A DNA stretch of 64,000 nucleotides, taken from Pseudoalteromonas sp. MMG010. Its GTDB lineage: Bacteria; Pseudomonadota; Gammaproteobacteria; Enterobacterales; Alteromonadaceae. The translations under genes and the position numbers were made by a program. The DNA is taken from the NCBI RefSeq assembly GCF_018100905.1, contig NZ_JAGJEG010000006.1:124001-188000 (forward strand). Direction: 5' to 3'. Below, piece by piece: positions 9,801-17,645 of the stretch (position 1 is the first letter of the stretch; every line of letters starts with the position of its first letter). The notes beneath the pieces were generated by a model. The model saw nothing but the letters and a program-made list of their open reading frames with translations, made no database searches and was not told where the DNA came from.

Positions 9801-9990
9801 ATACAATTGACTTACCATCTGGGCTAATATCTATGTTCATCCACGTACCTTGATCAACATTAATAGTGGCATCAACAAACTGACCTTGCGGTGAGTCGAC
9901 TTGCCATTTATCTAATTTTTCATTTGCGTTAGCATTACCAAGTGTGAGTGACACTGATAACGCTAGTGCTGTTTTAAGCATTGTTTTCAT
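6814..9990 (-). CDS. Exported beta-propeller-amidohydrolase fusion
   Basis: A 1058-residue exported protein. A signal peptide ending near NANA (residue 22) is followed by about ten TolB/PD40-like propeller repeats marked by SPDGK-type motifs (about 50-600). A C-terminal amidohydrolase domain (about 645-1058) has the metal motif DAHAHG near 709, GIEHS near 855 and NLGAHGQREG near 957, where the imidazolonepropionase-like family often has Asp. The ending, ADLIVIDGDP, is typical of the superfamily. It is probably periplasmic and may hydrolyse peptides, cyclic amides or similar compounds; the substrate is unknown. It is a single gene with its own terminator. Confidence 0.85.
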   Translation of the reverse strand: MKTMLKTALALSVSLTLGNANANEKLDKWQVDSPQGQFVDATINVDQGTWMNIDISPDGKSIVFDLLGDIYTMPINGGTATQLTSDIAWQMQPRFSPDGKYIAFTSDQGGGDNIWVMDITGENQHAVTNETFRLLNSPAWSPDGDFLVARKHFTASRSLGAGEVWLYHKAGGKGVQLTKRENDQKDLGEPMFSPDGRYVYFSHDATPGKTFHYSKDSVAGIYKIKRYDRETGEIETVIDGMGGAIRPTPSPDGKKLAYIKRDDFQTSLYLYDLTSGEHTQLYSKLERDMQETWAIHGVYPTIAWTPDNEELVFWAGGRIHQLTVNDRAVKTIPFKVNTNKKIQTAVRFSQNIDSEEFDVKMLRNVQISPDGETAIFEALGYIYKRDLSSGKIKRLTKQTSHYELFPQYSRDGKKIVYTTWDDNEQGSVRVVSSRSGRGNTITKEPGKYVEPTFSPDGKTVVYRKATGSRILDPKWSLNPGIYRVSVKGGESELITKSGYQPQFGAQNDRVFIMSPWPKPSFSVVELESKKVRKLYQSQHATEFRVSPDGQYLAFAERFKVFVTPLVQSGTAIDISPKDTQFPIEQLSVRAGENISWSANSDKLYWSLGPELYHASLDGMFAINKADNTDFKVKSGESIGFSKKMAAPEGMIALTGAKIITMDGEKVINNGVIITDGKHIKAIGELADITIPKGAEIIDVAGKTIMPGIVDAHAHGAQGSDEIIPQQNWKNFAGLALGVTTIHDPSNDTSEIFTASEMQKAGMLVAPRIFSTGTILYGANMPGYTSHIDSLADAKFHLERLKKVGAFSVKSYNQPRREQRQQVIEAARELEMMVVPEGGSLLQHNLSMVVDGHTGIEHSIPVEHIYDDIKQLWSQSEVGYTPTLVVAYGGIWGENYWYDKTDVWNHPRLSKFVPKNQLLPRSMRRVKAPDHHYNHFNNARVAAELQDLGVLVNLGAHGQREGLGAHWEMWMFAQGGMSSLEAIRASTLDPAKYLGLDKNIGSLEVGKLADLIVIDGDPLKDIRQSDKVQYTMINGRLFNAATMNEVGAKPREALYFEKF

Positions 9991-10086
9991 GCATTTCTCG
10001 CTTGTTATTATGGTTTTAATTATTTATAACTTGATTGCAACAAAAACCAAGGCAATATGCCAGTGTTATTAGATTAAGCAACAAAG

Positions 10087-10911
10087 TTAATGCCAAGCTT
10101 TAGGGTCGAATTGGTAATAATCCACGAGTAATTGATATATTTGAGGATCAAATTGTTTTAACTGTAATGGCTTTTCTATGAAAGTTTCGGTGATAACAGC
10201 AAAAAATTCGGCCTCATTTGTTGCCCCGTAACTGTCAATTACATGGGGTATATTATAAGCAACGTGAGATTTTAATTGAGTAAATGCACGATTAAATACT
10301 TCAGCCCATTTTTGGTATTGCGCTTTTGAGCTAAGTGCAGGTGTGCCTGTTGTTTTACCCGTTTGCTGGTCAAGTTGATGGGCAAATTCATGAAAAACTA
10401 AATTATGGCCATCACTGGGTAAACGGTTACCTTGCAGTACATCATGCCAACTAAGTACAAGCGTCCCCCCAGGCCATGACTCACCTTGACGCACGCTAGT
10501 ATGGTAACTGACAAGTCCTGCATTATCGCGTGTAGATTGCGGCGCATAATACGCACTTGGATAAAGAAGAATCTCTTTTACATTTTTATAAAGAGGCCAA
10601 GGCTTATTTAATACTAACAAGCACGCGTCAGCAGCAATGAGTAATTTCATCGGCGCGGTGAGTGTTAAACCATCGCGGGCAAGAAAACGCTTTTCATTTA
10701 AAAACCAAATAATATGTCGTTCTAGCTTAGATCTATCGACATCCGTCATTTTAAAATAAATCGGCATGTAGCGTTTTAAGATTGCTTGCTCATGAGAGGT
10801 TAAAGCAACATGATTATATTTACGCTGCCAATATGTACGTTGTAGTTCAGGCCAGCACCAATACAAGACAACAAAAGCCGCTAATATTAGTAATAATAGT
10901 GCATTAACCAT
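10087..10911 (-). CDS. mtfA: MtfA-like zinc metallopeptidase
   Basis: DUF980/MtfA family (274 residues). E. coli MtfA binds the Mlc repressor, so relieving ptsG repression, and has zinc-dependent aminopeptidase activity. The zinc motif HEFAHQLDQQTG is present, with the third-ligand region near NEAEFFAVITETF. Unlike E. coli MtfA, the N-terminus carries a hydrophobic segment (MVNALLLLILAAFVVLYW), so this version may be membrane-anchored, as in many marine relatives. The ATG at 10911 follows an AGAGAA sequence; a TTG 33 bases upstream gives a charged leader and is less likely. Whether an Mlc protein exists here is unknown. Confidence 0.85.
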   Translation of the reverse strand: MVNALLLLILAAFVVLYWCWPELQRTYWQRKYNHVALTSHEQAILKRYMPIYFKMTDVDRSKLERHIIWFLNEKRFLARDGLTLTAPMKLLIAADACLLVLNKPWPLYKNVKEILLYPSAYYAPQSTRDNAGLVSYHTSVRQGESWPGGTLVLSWHDVLQGNRLPSDGHNLVFHEFAHQLDQQTGKTTGTPALSSKAQYQKWAEVFNRAFTQLKSHVAYNIPHVIDSYGATNEAEFFAVITETFIEKPLQLKQFDPQIYQLLVDYYQFDPKAWH

Positions 10912-10968
10912 AGGTATATTCTCTTTGTATTTATACCTTATCAATATGCACTAAAAGTAATTTTTCAA

Positions 10969-13857
10969 TTATTTCACGCTAGAAAATAATTCGGTGCGAT
11001 TGCGACCGTTATTTTTAGCTTGATATAACGCCTGATCTGCACTGGATAATAACTTGTCATAATCATCGATACCACGAGATTCACATACACCAAAACTTGC
11101 GGTAACAATCAACCCTGGTGCAATATCATTAAAATCGTATGTGGCAATATCTTGGCGCAATAATTCACACTCCAATTTCGCTTGCTCTGCAGATTTATTA
11201 GGGAATAGCAAAGTAAACTCCTCTCCCCCCCAACGAGCTATCTCATTTAAGTTATCGCAGCGTTGCTTTAATAACTCAGCTATTATACAAATAACTTTAT
11301 CGCCGACTAAGTGTGACCAGCCATCATTTATTTTTTTAAAGTGATCAATATCTAAAATAGCGACAGATAACACGTTGTTACTATTTTTATATTCGTCAAA
11401 ATGCTCAGCCACCCAGCCATCAAAAGCACGCCTATTAGGTAACTGAGTTAATTGATCGTGAGTTGCTTGATAAGCAAATGCATCAGCTTGTTTTTGCAGA
11501 TCGGTTGTTTGTTGTTTTACTCTGCTTATCAGTTCTAATTCAATTTTTTTGAAATGGTATAAACGATATCTATAAAGCAGATAAATAAATACAATAAATA
11601 AGCAAAAAGCGGCTAATTGAAAATACCATTTTTGCCAAAGATACGCTTTTATTTCAAAATTAATTACTTGCTGATTATTTTGCCACTGCCCATTTGGGTA
11701 ACCTGCGCGCACCATAAACGTATACTTTCCAGGTGGTAAATTGGTGTACTCGGCAGAATTTACTTGATAACGATTTACCCATTCATCTGAAAAGCCTTCA
11801 AGCTTTGTCTGAAACACTAAACGTTGCGGCATGATAAAACTCAGTCCCGCATAGTGAAATGAAATCCTCGAAATATCTGGGGCTAACACGACTGTTTTGT
11901 CTGTTTGAGGCATGAGTATCGTTTGCCCATCAACCATAAAACTCTCTATTACGGTCGGTAAGGCAACTTGTTTAGCTTGCTCAAGCCGCGAAGGCATAAC
12001 CATAGCCACCCCCTCAGCAGTGGCAAACCATATCGTTCCATCTTTATGAAGTGTTGCAGAAGGCGTCGACCCACCATTAGCTTGCGCACTTAACATGCCA
12101 TCCCCTTCATCAAATAATTGATATACTGCGGGTGTGTCTACCTTTGCATCTAATACCGCATTCACTTGCTCTTTATTGACTTTAATTATGCCCCTGTTAC
12201 TAGGCAACCAAAATGCGCTATTATGAGCCACAACCTGAAAAAGCTTATCTACAGGCAAGCCATGTTGCTTTCCAAAAATGTGCATCTGAGCACTTGCTTG
12301 ATTATATCGAACTAGCCCTCTATCGGTGGCCATCCATACATAATCTTGCTCCATATAAAAGCCAAACGCATATTGTGCACCCAGCTCTTGTGGAAAATTA
12401 ATAACCTCTATAGTGTGTAAGCTATTATCAAACTTAGCCACACCTTTACCCGAACCTATCCAAATATTACCCGATTTATCTTCACTAATAGCTAAAATAA
12501 AACGGCTTTGTAAATCATAATGGGAGCTAAACTGCATAAGGCTACCATCAGCGTTAATGCGAGTCACACCGGCAGCAGTCCCTATCCACAAACGCTGTTG
12601 ACTATCTAAAAAAAGAGCCCGTACTTCGTTGCTATTAAGGCCATTAGAACGGTTTAATACCGGAACAACATGATCGCCCTGCACCTTAAATAAGCCAGCA
12701 GTATAAGTCCCTACCCAAACTTCACCATTGAGATCTTCGTATAAACTCAATACAGATAACGTAGAGCGGTTATTAGGTAAGGTATAAGTGTGTATTTTTT
12801 TATTAACAATCCTATTTAAGCCAGAGCTACCGCCAACCCATAAACTGCCATCAGAGTGAGATAACACGGTGCGGATATAATTCCCTGCAAGCCCTCTTTT
12901 ACTGGTCCACGATGAAAAAGGAGCTTCTCGTAAACGATAAATACCAGCGTTAGTTCCCACCCAAATACTATTTTCTCTATCTTGGTAAAGCGATAGGATA
13001 CGGTTTGCTGGTAAACCTTGCTCTGCATTTAATTGCTCTACTGAGTTATTAGCAACCCTAAAAATACCTTTATTAATTGTTCCCAACCACAAGTCGCCAT
13101 TATGATCTTCTAACAGACTAGAAATAGACTCTTGATTTAACGTGCTGTGAACAGTTTTAAAATAGCCATGTTCAAGCTTCCATGCGCCTTGCTCACTACC
13201 GACAATTAACTGCCCTTTACGATTAAGCAATAAGGTATATACAGAGGCATTTGGTAAACCCGACTCTAAGCCAATTAAGGTCGCTTGTTTATCAACTATT
13301 TTGTATAAGCCGGCGCTGGTTGCAACCCAAATAACATTATTATTATCTTCTACGATTCGGTATGCACTCACGTTCGAAATGATTTCAACATCGCCCTCAC
13401 TCGTTTCATTACGTAAAAATACACCTTCATTTTCGATTGCTAACCATAAACCGACACCCTCTTGGTTATGTAGATGATTAACCATTGATTTAGCTGATTT
13501 TTTAGTATCCCACTGATGATGTTTTAATTGGCTAATCCCTCCTCTTGAGCCGGCAATATATAAACTGCCATCGGTTTGAACAGCCAGGGTTCTTAATCCA
13601 GAATCAGGTAGGTTATTGATTTCACTTCGCGTGAAAATAGTAAACTCTAAGCCATTAAAGCGCGCTAAACCTTCCCACGTTGCAATCCATAGGTAGCCGT
13701 CGGGTGTTTGTGTGATGGCATTAATACTGTTATGAGGTAAGCCATTATGAGTACTCCAAGACTCAGAAAAGTAATCGGTTAACGGAAGTTTTTGATTAGC
13801 AGATACAGCGGTGAAGCTCATTAAACAACAAGACAAAATTACAATTAAGTACTTCAT
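10969..13857 (-). CDS. Two-propeller membrane diguanylate cyclase
   Basis: A 962-residue inner-membrane sensor. A signal peptide (1-20) precedes about 14 Reg_prop blades with IWVGT-like motifs, enough for two seven-bladed periplasmic propellers. A Y_Y_Y domain (PPGKYTFMVRAG, about 715), one membrane helix near 755, a short coiled coil and a GGDEF domain with the active variant GGEEF near residue 877 follow. The position of the inhibitory RxxD site is not conserved, so product feedback may be absent. The layout resembles the BT-type hybrid two-component sensors for polysaccharide fragments, but with c-di-GMP output. The ligand is unknown. Confidence 0.9.
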   Translation of the reverse strand: MKYLIVILSCCLMSFTAVSANQKLPLTDYFSESWSTHNGLPHNSINAITQTPDGYLWIATWEGLARFNGLEFTIFTRSEINNLPDSGLRTLAVQTDGSLYIAGSRGGISQLKHHQWDTKKSAKSMVNHLHNQEGVGLWLAIENEGVFLRNETSEGDVEIISNVSAYRIVEDNNNVIWVATSAGLYKIVDKQATLIGLESGLPNASVYTLLLNRKGQLIVGSEQGAWKLEHGYFKTVHSTLNQESISSLLEDHNGDLWLGTINKGIFRVANNSVEQLNAEQGLPANRILSLYQDRENSIWVGTNAGIYRLREAPFSSWTSKRGLAGNYIRTVLSHSDGSLWVGGSSGLNRIVNKKIHTYTLPNNRSTLSVLSLYEDLNGEVWVGTYTAGLFKVQGDHVVPVLNRSNGLNSNEVRALFLDSQQRLWIGTAAGVTRINADGSLMQFSSHYDLQSRFILAISEDKSGNIWIGSGKGVAKFDNSLHTIEVINFPQELGAQYAFGFYMEQDYVWMATDRGLVRYNQASAQMHIFGKQHGLPVDKLFQVVAHNSAFWLPSNRGIIKVNKEQVNAVLDAKVDTPAVYQLFDEGDGMLSAQANGGSTPSATLHKDGTIWFATAEGVAMVMPSRLEQAKQVALPTVIESFMVDGQTILMPQTDKTVVLAPDISRISFHYAGLSFIMPQRLVFQTKLEGFSDEWVNRYQVNSAEYTNLPPGKYTFMVRAGYPNGQWQNNQQVINFEIKAYLWQKWYFQLAAFCLFIVFIYLLYRYRLYHFKKIELELISRVKQQTTDLQKQADAFAYQATHDQLTQLPNRRAFDGWVAEHFDEYKNSNNVLSVAILDIDHFKKINDGWSHLVGDKVICIIAELLKQRCDNLNEIARWGGEEFTLLFPNKSAEQAKLECELLRQDIATYDFNDIAPGLIVTASFGVCESRGIDDYDKLLSSADQALYQAKNNGRNRTELFSSVK

Positions 13858-13951
13858 TTTTAATTCAATGGCCTCAGTTAAATATCGGTATATAAATAAA
13901 TTCTTTTTATAATACCATTATTTTTTATTATTACTTGTTTAAAATTTTATG

Positions 13952-14584
13952 CTAAAAGCATTCATCTAATTGCTGCTGTAATATTTTGATAAAATGTGCA
14001 ACATGTAAACCATCTAATAAAGAGTGATGCACATCGATTGCTAAAGGCATACATCCACTGTGGCAATCATATTTACCAAATACAAATTTAGGGATCCCTT
14101 GCGTATTACTTGTATCAAATGCATGAGAAAAACTACTAAAGTTAAGCCAAGGCAATACTGATACATGTATTAAATCAGCTGCTTGCTGTGTTTTCTCAAA
14201 TGTATCATTAAATAATGGTGCTGCTTTTGTCGTTTTACTCACGTGCTGTGCATAGGTGATAAATTCAGATAAATCATTATATCTCGAAAAACAACTAAAT
14301 CTGAACGTATCGTCGGGTGCAAGCTCAACCACACTCGCCCTTACCTTATCCAGTTGTATTGCTCTATCATCTTGAATACGCAACATCATCGGCTCATATA
14401 AATGACAAGCTGTTAAAGTGGCATGAATATAACTATAAAAAAAAGATTGCTGCTTACGCTTGCAATAGTCGTACAATTTTTTTGCATTTATTTGAACGCA
14501 CACACTAAAGTAAGGCTGAGCCATATTTTTAAATAACTCAAAGTGAGGCTTACGTGGCCAACGGTGGAAATCAAAATCTGCCAT
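13952..14584 (-). CDS. Chloramphenicol acetyltransferase-like protein
   Basis: CatA-type O-acetyltransferase fold, 210 residues (family about 213-220). Motifs are WPRKPHFELF at the N-terminus, LPWLNFSSF, and the catalytic HHSLLDGLH near the C-terminus with the active-site His and structural Asp. Acetyl-CoA would be the donor. Base composition is like that of its neighbours and no mobile sequence is near, so this looks like a resident chromosomal homologue. Real chloramphenicol resistance cannot be inferred from sequence. It lies after the leucine dehydrogenase terminator and so is probably expressed separately or by read-through. Confidence 0.85.
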   Translation of the reverse strand: MADFDFHRWPRKPHFELFKNMAQPYFSVCVQINAKKLYDYCKRKQQSFFYSYIHATLTACHLYEPMMLRIQDDRAIQLDKVRASVVELAPDDTFRFSCFSRYNDLSEFITYAQHVSKTTKAAPLFNDTFEKTQQAADLIHVSVLPWLNFSSFSHAFDTSNTQGIPKFVFGKYDCHSGCMPLAIDVHHSLLDGLHVAHFIKILQQQLDECF

Positions 14585-14601
14585 TTAATTTATCTCATAA
14601 A

Positions 14602-14625
14602 AAAGACGTGCGATTGCACGTCTTT
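14602..14625 (-). terminator. Terminator of the leucine dehydrogenase gene
   Basis: A 10-bp perfect stem (AAAGACGTGC/GCACGTCTTT) with a 4-base loop is followed on the minus strand by a run of T. Confidence 0.85.
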
Positions 14626-14650
14626 AGACTACCTTGTTTACTTTATAAAA

Positions 14651-15685
14651 TTAAGCGTTAATTAACTCTTGCGCTAGCTCATCTGCAATTACATGAGTTG
14701 ATTTTTGCTCGCTTTCGCTACGGGCAAATATTTCGCTCAGCGTGTCATAAATACCCTCAACATGCTGTTTAGAGTTTGCTTCGTTATAACCTTCAGGCGC
14801 AGTTTCGTGATAAACATTAATAATGCCACCGGCATTTATTACATAATCAGGCGCATATAATATACCTCGTTGACGTAATGCCTCTCCATGACGAGGCTCT
14901 GCTAACTGGTTATTTGCACACCCTGCAACAATACTCGCTTTTAATCGAGTCATTGTGTCATCATTAATAGTGGCACCTAAAGCACAAGGCGCATATACAT
15001 CAACATCTAAGTCATAAATTTCATCAACCGGTACTGCTGTTGCATTAAATTTATCAACCACCTTAGCAATCGCATCTGGATTAATATCGGTGACAAATAA
15101 CTGCGCCCCCGCTTGATGTAAGTACTGGCATAAACTAAATGCCACCGCGCCTAACCCTTGCACAGCGACTTTAACGCCAACTAAATTATCATCACCGCGC
15201 TGATGCTTTAAAGCGGCTTTGATACCTAAAAAAGTGCCCAATGCAGTAAAAGGAGAGGGATTACCACTTTTACCTTCTAAGCCAAGTACATAATCAGTTT
15301 CTTTATTCATCAATGCGACATCACCACAGGTAATATTCACATCTTCGGCACAAAAATAGCTGCCGCCGAGTAGTTCTAGTTTTCGCCCAAAAGCACGAAA
15401 TAATGACTCTGACTTTATTTTTTTTGCATCGCCAATAATCACTGATTTACCACCACCAAATGGTAAACGTGCCACCGCATTTTTATAGGTCATCCCTTTA
15501 GCTAAACGCAGTACATCATACACAGCAGCAGCATCATCGCTATAATCCCACATTCTACAACCCCCTACTGCTGGGCCCAAATTAGTATTATGTACTGCAA
15601 TAATTGCTTTTAAGCCTGTTGCTTCATCTGTACAAAATACGACTTGCTCATGGTTATCAAATTCAGCTTGATTAAAAATAGCCAC
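14651..15685 (-). CDS. Leucine/branched-chain amino acid dehydrogenase
   Basis: Glu/Leu/Phe/Val dehydrogenase family (344 residues, about the length of leucine dehydrogenases). It deaminates Leu, Val or Ile to the 2-oxo acid with NAD. Motifs are LGPAVGGCRMW, GMTYKNA with the catalytic lysine region, LPFGGGKSVI, and the nucleotide-binding VAVQGLGAVA. The start is GTG at 15685 with GGAG upstream. Preference for Leu over Val or Phe is likely from length and motifs but not proven. It is a single gene with its own terminator, probably the first step of branched-chain amino acid catabolism. Confidence 0.9.
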   Translation of the reverse strand: MAIFNQAEFDNHEQVVFCTDEATGLKAIIAVHNTNLGPAVGGCRMWDYSDDAAAVYDVLRLAKGMTYKNAVARLPFGGGKSVIIGDAKKIKSESLFRAFGRKLELLGGSYFCAEDVNITCGDVALMNKETDYVLGLEGKSGNPSPFTALGTFLGIKAALKHQRGDDNLVGVKVAVQGLGAVAFSLCQYLHQAGAQLFVTDINPDAIAKVVDKFNATAVPVDEIYDLDVDVYAPCALGATINDDTMTRLKASIVAGCANNQLAEPRHGEALRQRGILYAPDYVINAGGIINVYHETAPEGYNEANSKQHVEGIYDTLSEIFARSESEQKSTHVIADELAQELINA

Positions 15686-15901
15686 TTTAAACTACTCCGA
15701 GATTAAATTTTTAGGGGGGAGGAAAAATTAACAAAACTTTATCAGGTCGCTATTTTATTGCAATATAAACCAATATTTCAAATGAATAAAACAACATAAT
15801 TTAAAAATATGCTTATTTAAACTACCTAATAACTTATTTAAGAATGTAATAACCTGCTTATACACTTACATCTGTTTATTTATAAAAACCCGCAGACAAA
15901 A

Positions 15902-15925
15902 AAAGCGAGCTAATTAGCTCGCTTT
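15902..15925 (-). terminator. Terminator of the fumarase gene
   Basis: A perfect 24-base palindrome (arms AAAGCGAGC and GCTCGCTTT) is followed on the minus strand by seven T. It lies 18 bases after the fumarase stop. Confidence 0.85.
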
Positions 15926-15943
15926 GTCTTTGTTATTAAATAT

Positions 15944-17470
15944 TTACTTTAACTTTTCATCGAGCTCAGCAATTTTGGCTTTCCAAATTGCAGGACCCTG
16001 AGTGTGTGCATTTGCACCTTCACTATCTACAGCAACGGTTACAGGCATATCTTCTACTTCAAACTCATAAATAGCTTCCATACCTAAATCTTCAAATGCG
16101 ACTACACGTGCTTTTTTAATTGCCTTAGAAACTAAGTAAGCAGCGCCACCTACCGCCATTAAATATACCGATTTGTGTTGTTTAATTGAGTCAACGGTTG
16201 CAGGGCCTCGTTCGGCTTTACCAATCATGCCTACAATACCTGTTTTTTCTAACATCATATCAGTAAATTTATCCATACGTGTCGCTGTTGTTGGGCCCGC
16301 CGGGCCTACAGCTTCATCTCCAACCGCATCAACAGGACCGACGTAGTAGATAAACTTATTATCAAAATCAACACCTTCAGGTAAACCTTCACCTGAATTG
16401 ATCATATCTTGCAAACGTTTATGAGCCGCGTCTCGACCTGTAAGGATCGTGCCCGAAAGTAAAACGGTTTCACCCATTTTCCACTCTTTTACATCTGCTT
16501 TTGTTAATGTATCTAAATTAACACGGCGAGTCCCCTCACCGACTTCAAATGTAACTTGTGGCCAATCTTCAAGTTTTGGCGCTTTTAAATCAGCAGGGCC
16601 TGAGCCATCTAATGTAAAGTGTACGTGGCGAGTTGCAGCACAATTGGGGATCATAACAACGGGTTTTGATGCGGCATGTGTTGGCGCCGTTTTTACTTTT
16701 ATATCAACAACTGTCGTTAATCCACCTAAACCTTGTGCACCAATACCTAACTTATTTGCGCGCTCAAAGATTTCTAAACGAAGTTTTTCTTCAGTAGTTT
16801 CTGCTCCACGCTCCATTAGCTCATGGATATCAACGGGGTCCATTAATGACTCTTTGGCCATGACCGCAGCTTTTTCTGCCGTACCACCAATACCTATACC
16901 TAACATGCCTGGCGGACACCAACCAGCTCCCATGGTTGGTAGCGTTTTTTCAACCCATGCAGCAACATCATCTGATGGGTTTAACATCACCATTTTACTT
17001 TTATTTTCTGAGCCGCCGCCTTTCGCTGCGACCATCACTTCAACTTCGCCACCTGCGACTAAGTCAATATGCACAACTGAAGGAGTATTATCTTTGGTGT
17101 TTTTACGTGTACCTGCTGGGTCGGCAACTATCGAAGCACGTAATGGGTTATCTGGATTTAAATAAGCACGTCGAGTACCTTCATCTACCATTTGTTGTAC
17201 CGTTAAATCGGTTTTATCCCATTTAACATCCATGCCCACTTTTACAAAACACGTAATAATCCCTGTATCTTGGCATAAAGGGCGCTTACCTTCTGCCGAC
17301 ATACGTGAGTTTATTAAAATCTGTGCGATGGCATCCTTAGCCGCTTTACTTTGTTCTTTGTTATACGCTTTTTCAAGTGCTTGAACAAAATCAAGTGGGT
17401 GATAAAAAGAAATATATTGCAATGCATCTTCAATGCTATCAATAAAGTCTTGCTGACGGATTGTACTCAT
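15944..17470 (-). CDS. Fumarate hydratase, class I (iron-sulfur)
   Basis: Single-chain class I fumarase (508 residues) that interconverts fumarate and malate in the TCA cycle. The three [4Fe-4S] cysteine regions are LCQDTGI, WCPPGMLGIGIGG and PNCAATRHVHF. The C-terminal beta-type domain contains VGPAGPTTATRMD. It corresponds to FumA/FumB-type enzymes rather than the iron-free FumC. The ATG has a good AAGGA ribosome site. It diverges from pabB. The leader holds a small hairpin (GGCTTA/TAAGCC) of unknown role. The cluster would make this enzyme oxygen-sensitive. Confidence 0.94.
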   Translation of the reverse strand: MSTIRQQDFIDSIEDALQYISFYHPLDFVQALEKAYNKEQSKAAKDAIAQILINSRMSAEGKRPLCQDTGIITCFVKVGMDVKWDKTDLTVQQMVDEGTRRAYLNPDNPLRASIVADPAGTRKNTKDNTPSVVHIDLVAGGEVEVMVAAKGGGSENKSKMVMLNPSDDVAAWVEKTLPTMGAGWCPPGMLGIGIGGTAEKAAVMAKESLMDPVDIHELMERGAETTEEKLRLEIFERANKLGIGAQGLGGLTTVVDIKVKTAPTHAASKPVVMIPNCAATRHVHFTLDGSGPADLKAPKLEDWPQVTFEVGEGTRRVNLDTLTKADVKEWKMGETVLLSGTILTGRDAAHKRLQDMINSGEGLPEGVDFDNKFIYYVGPVDAVGDEAVGPAGPTTATRMDKFTDMMLEKTGIVGMIGKAERGPATVDSIKQHKSVYLMAVGGAAYLVSKAIKKARVVAFEDLGMEAIYEFEVEDMPVTVAVDSEGANAHTQGPAIWKAKIAELDEKLK

Positions 17471-17645
17471 AGTGGTTCCTTAAGTTCCCGTTAGGCTTAA
17501 CACGTAAGCCAAATCAAACCGGTGACGGTGGTTTGCTGTGTTATTTAAAATTTGTTACTACAACATTTAACTAAACGCTGCCAAAAAAATTTCACTTATG
17601 ATAACCTCCCAGCCCGTTTCGAGCTAGTTCTTAAGGGGGCAGTTA

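Noticed and set aside
16449-17165. A 238-residue open frame antisense to the fumarase
   Set aside because: It is a shadow of the strongly conserved fumarase frame, with a Ser/Pro-rich composition and no recognisable domain.
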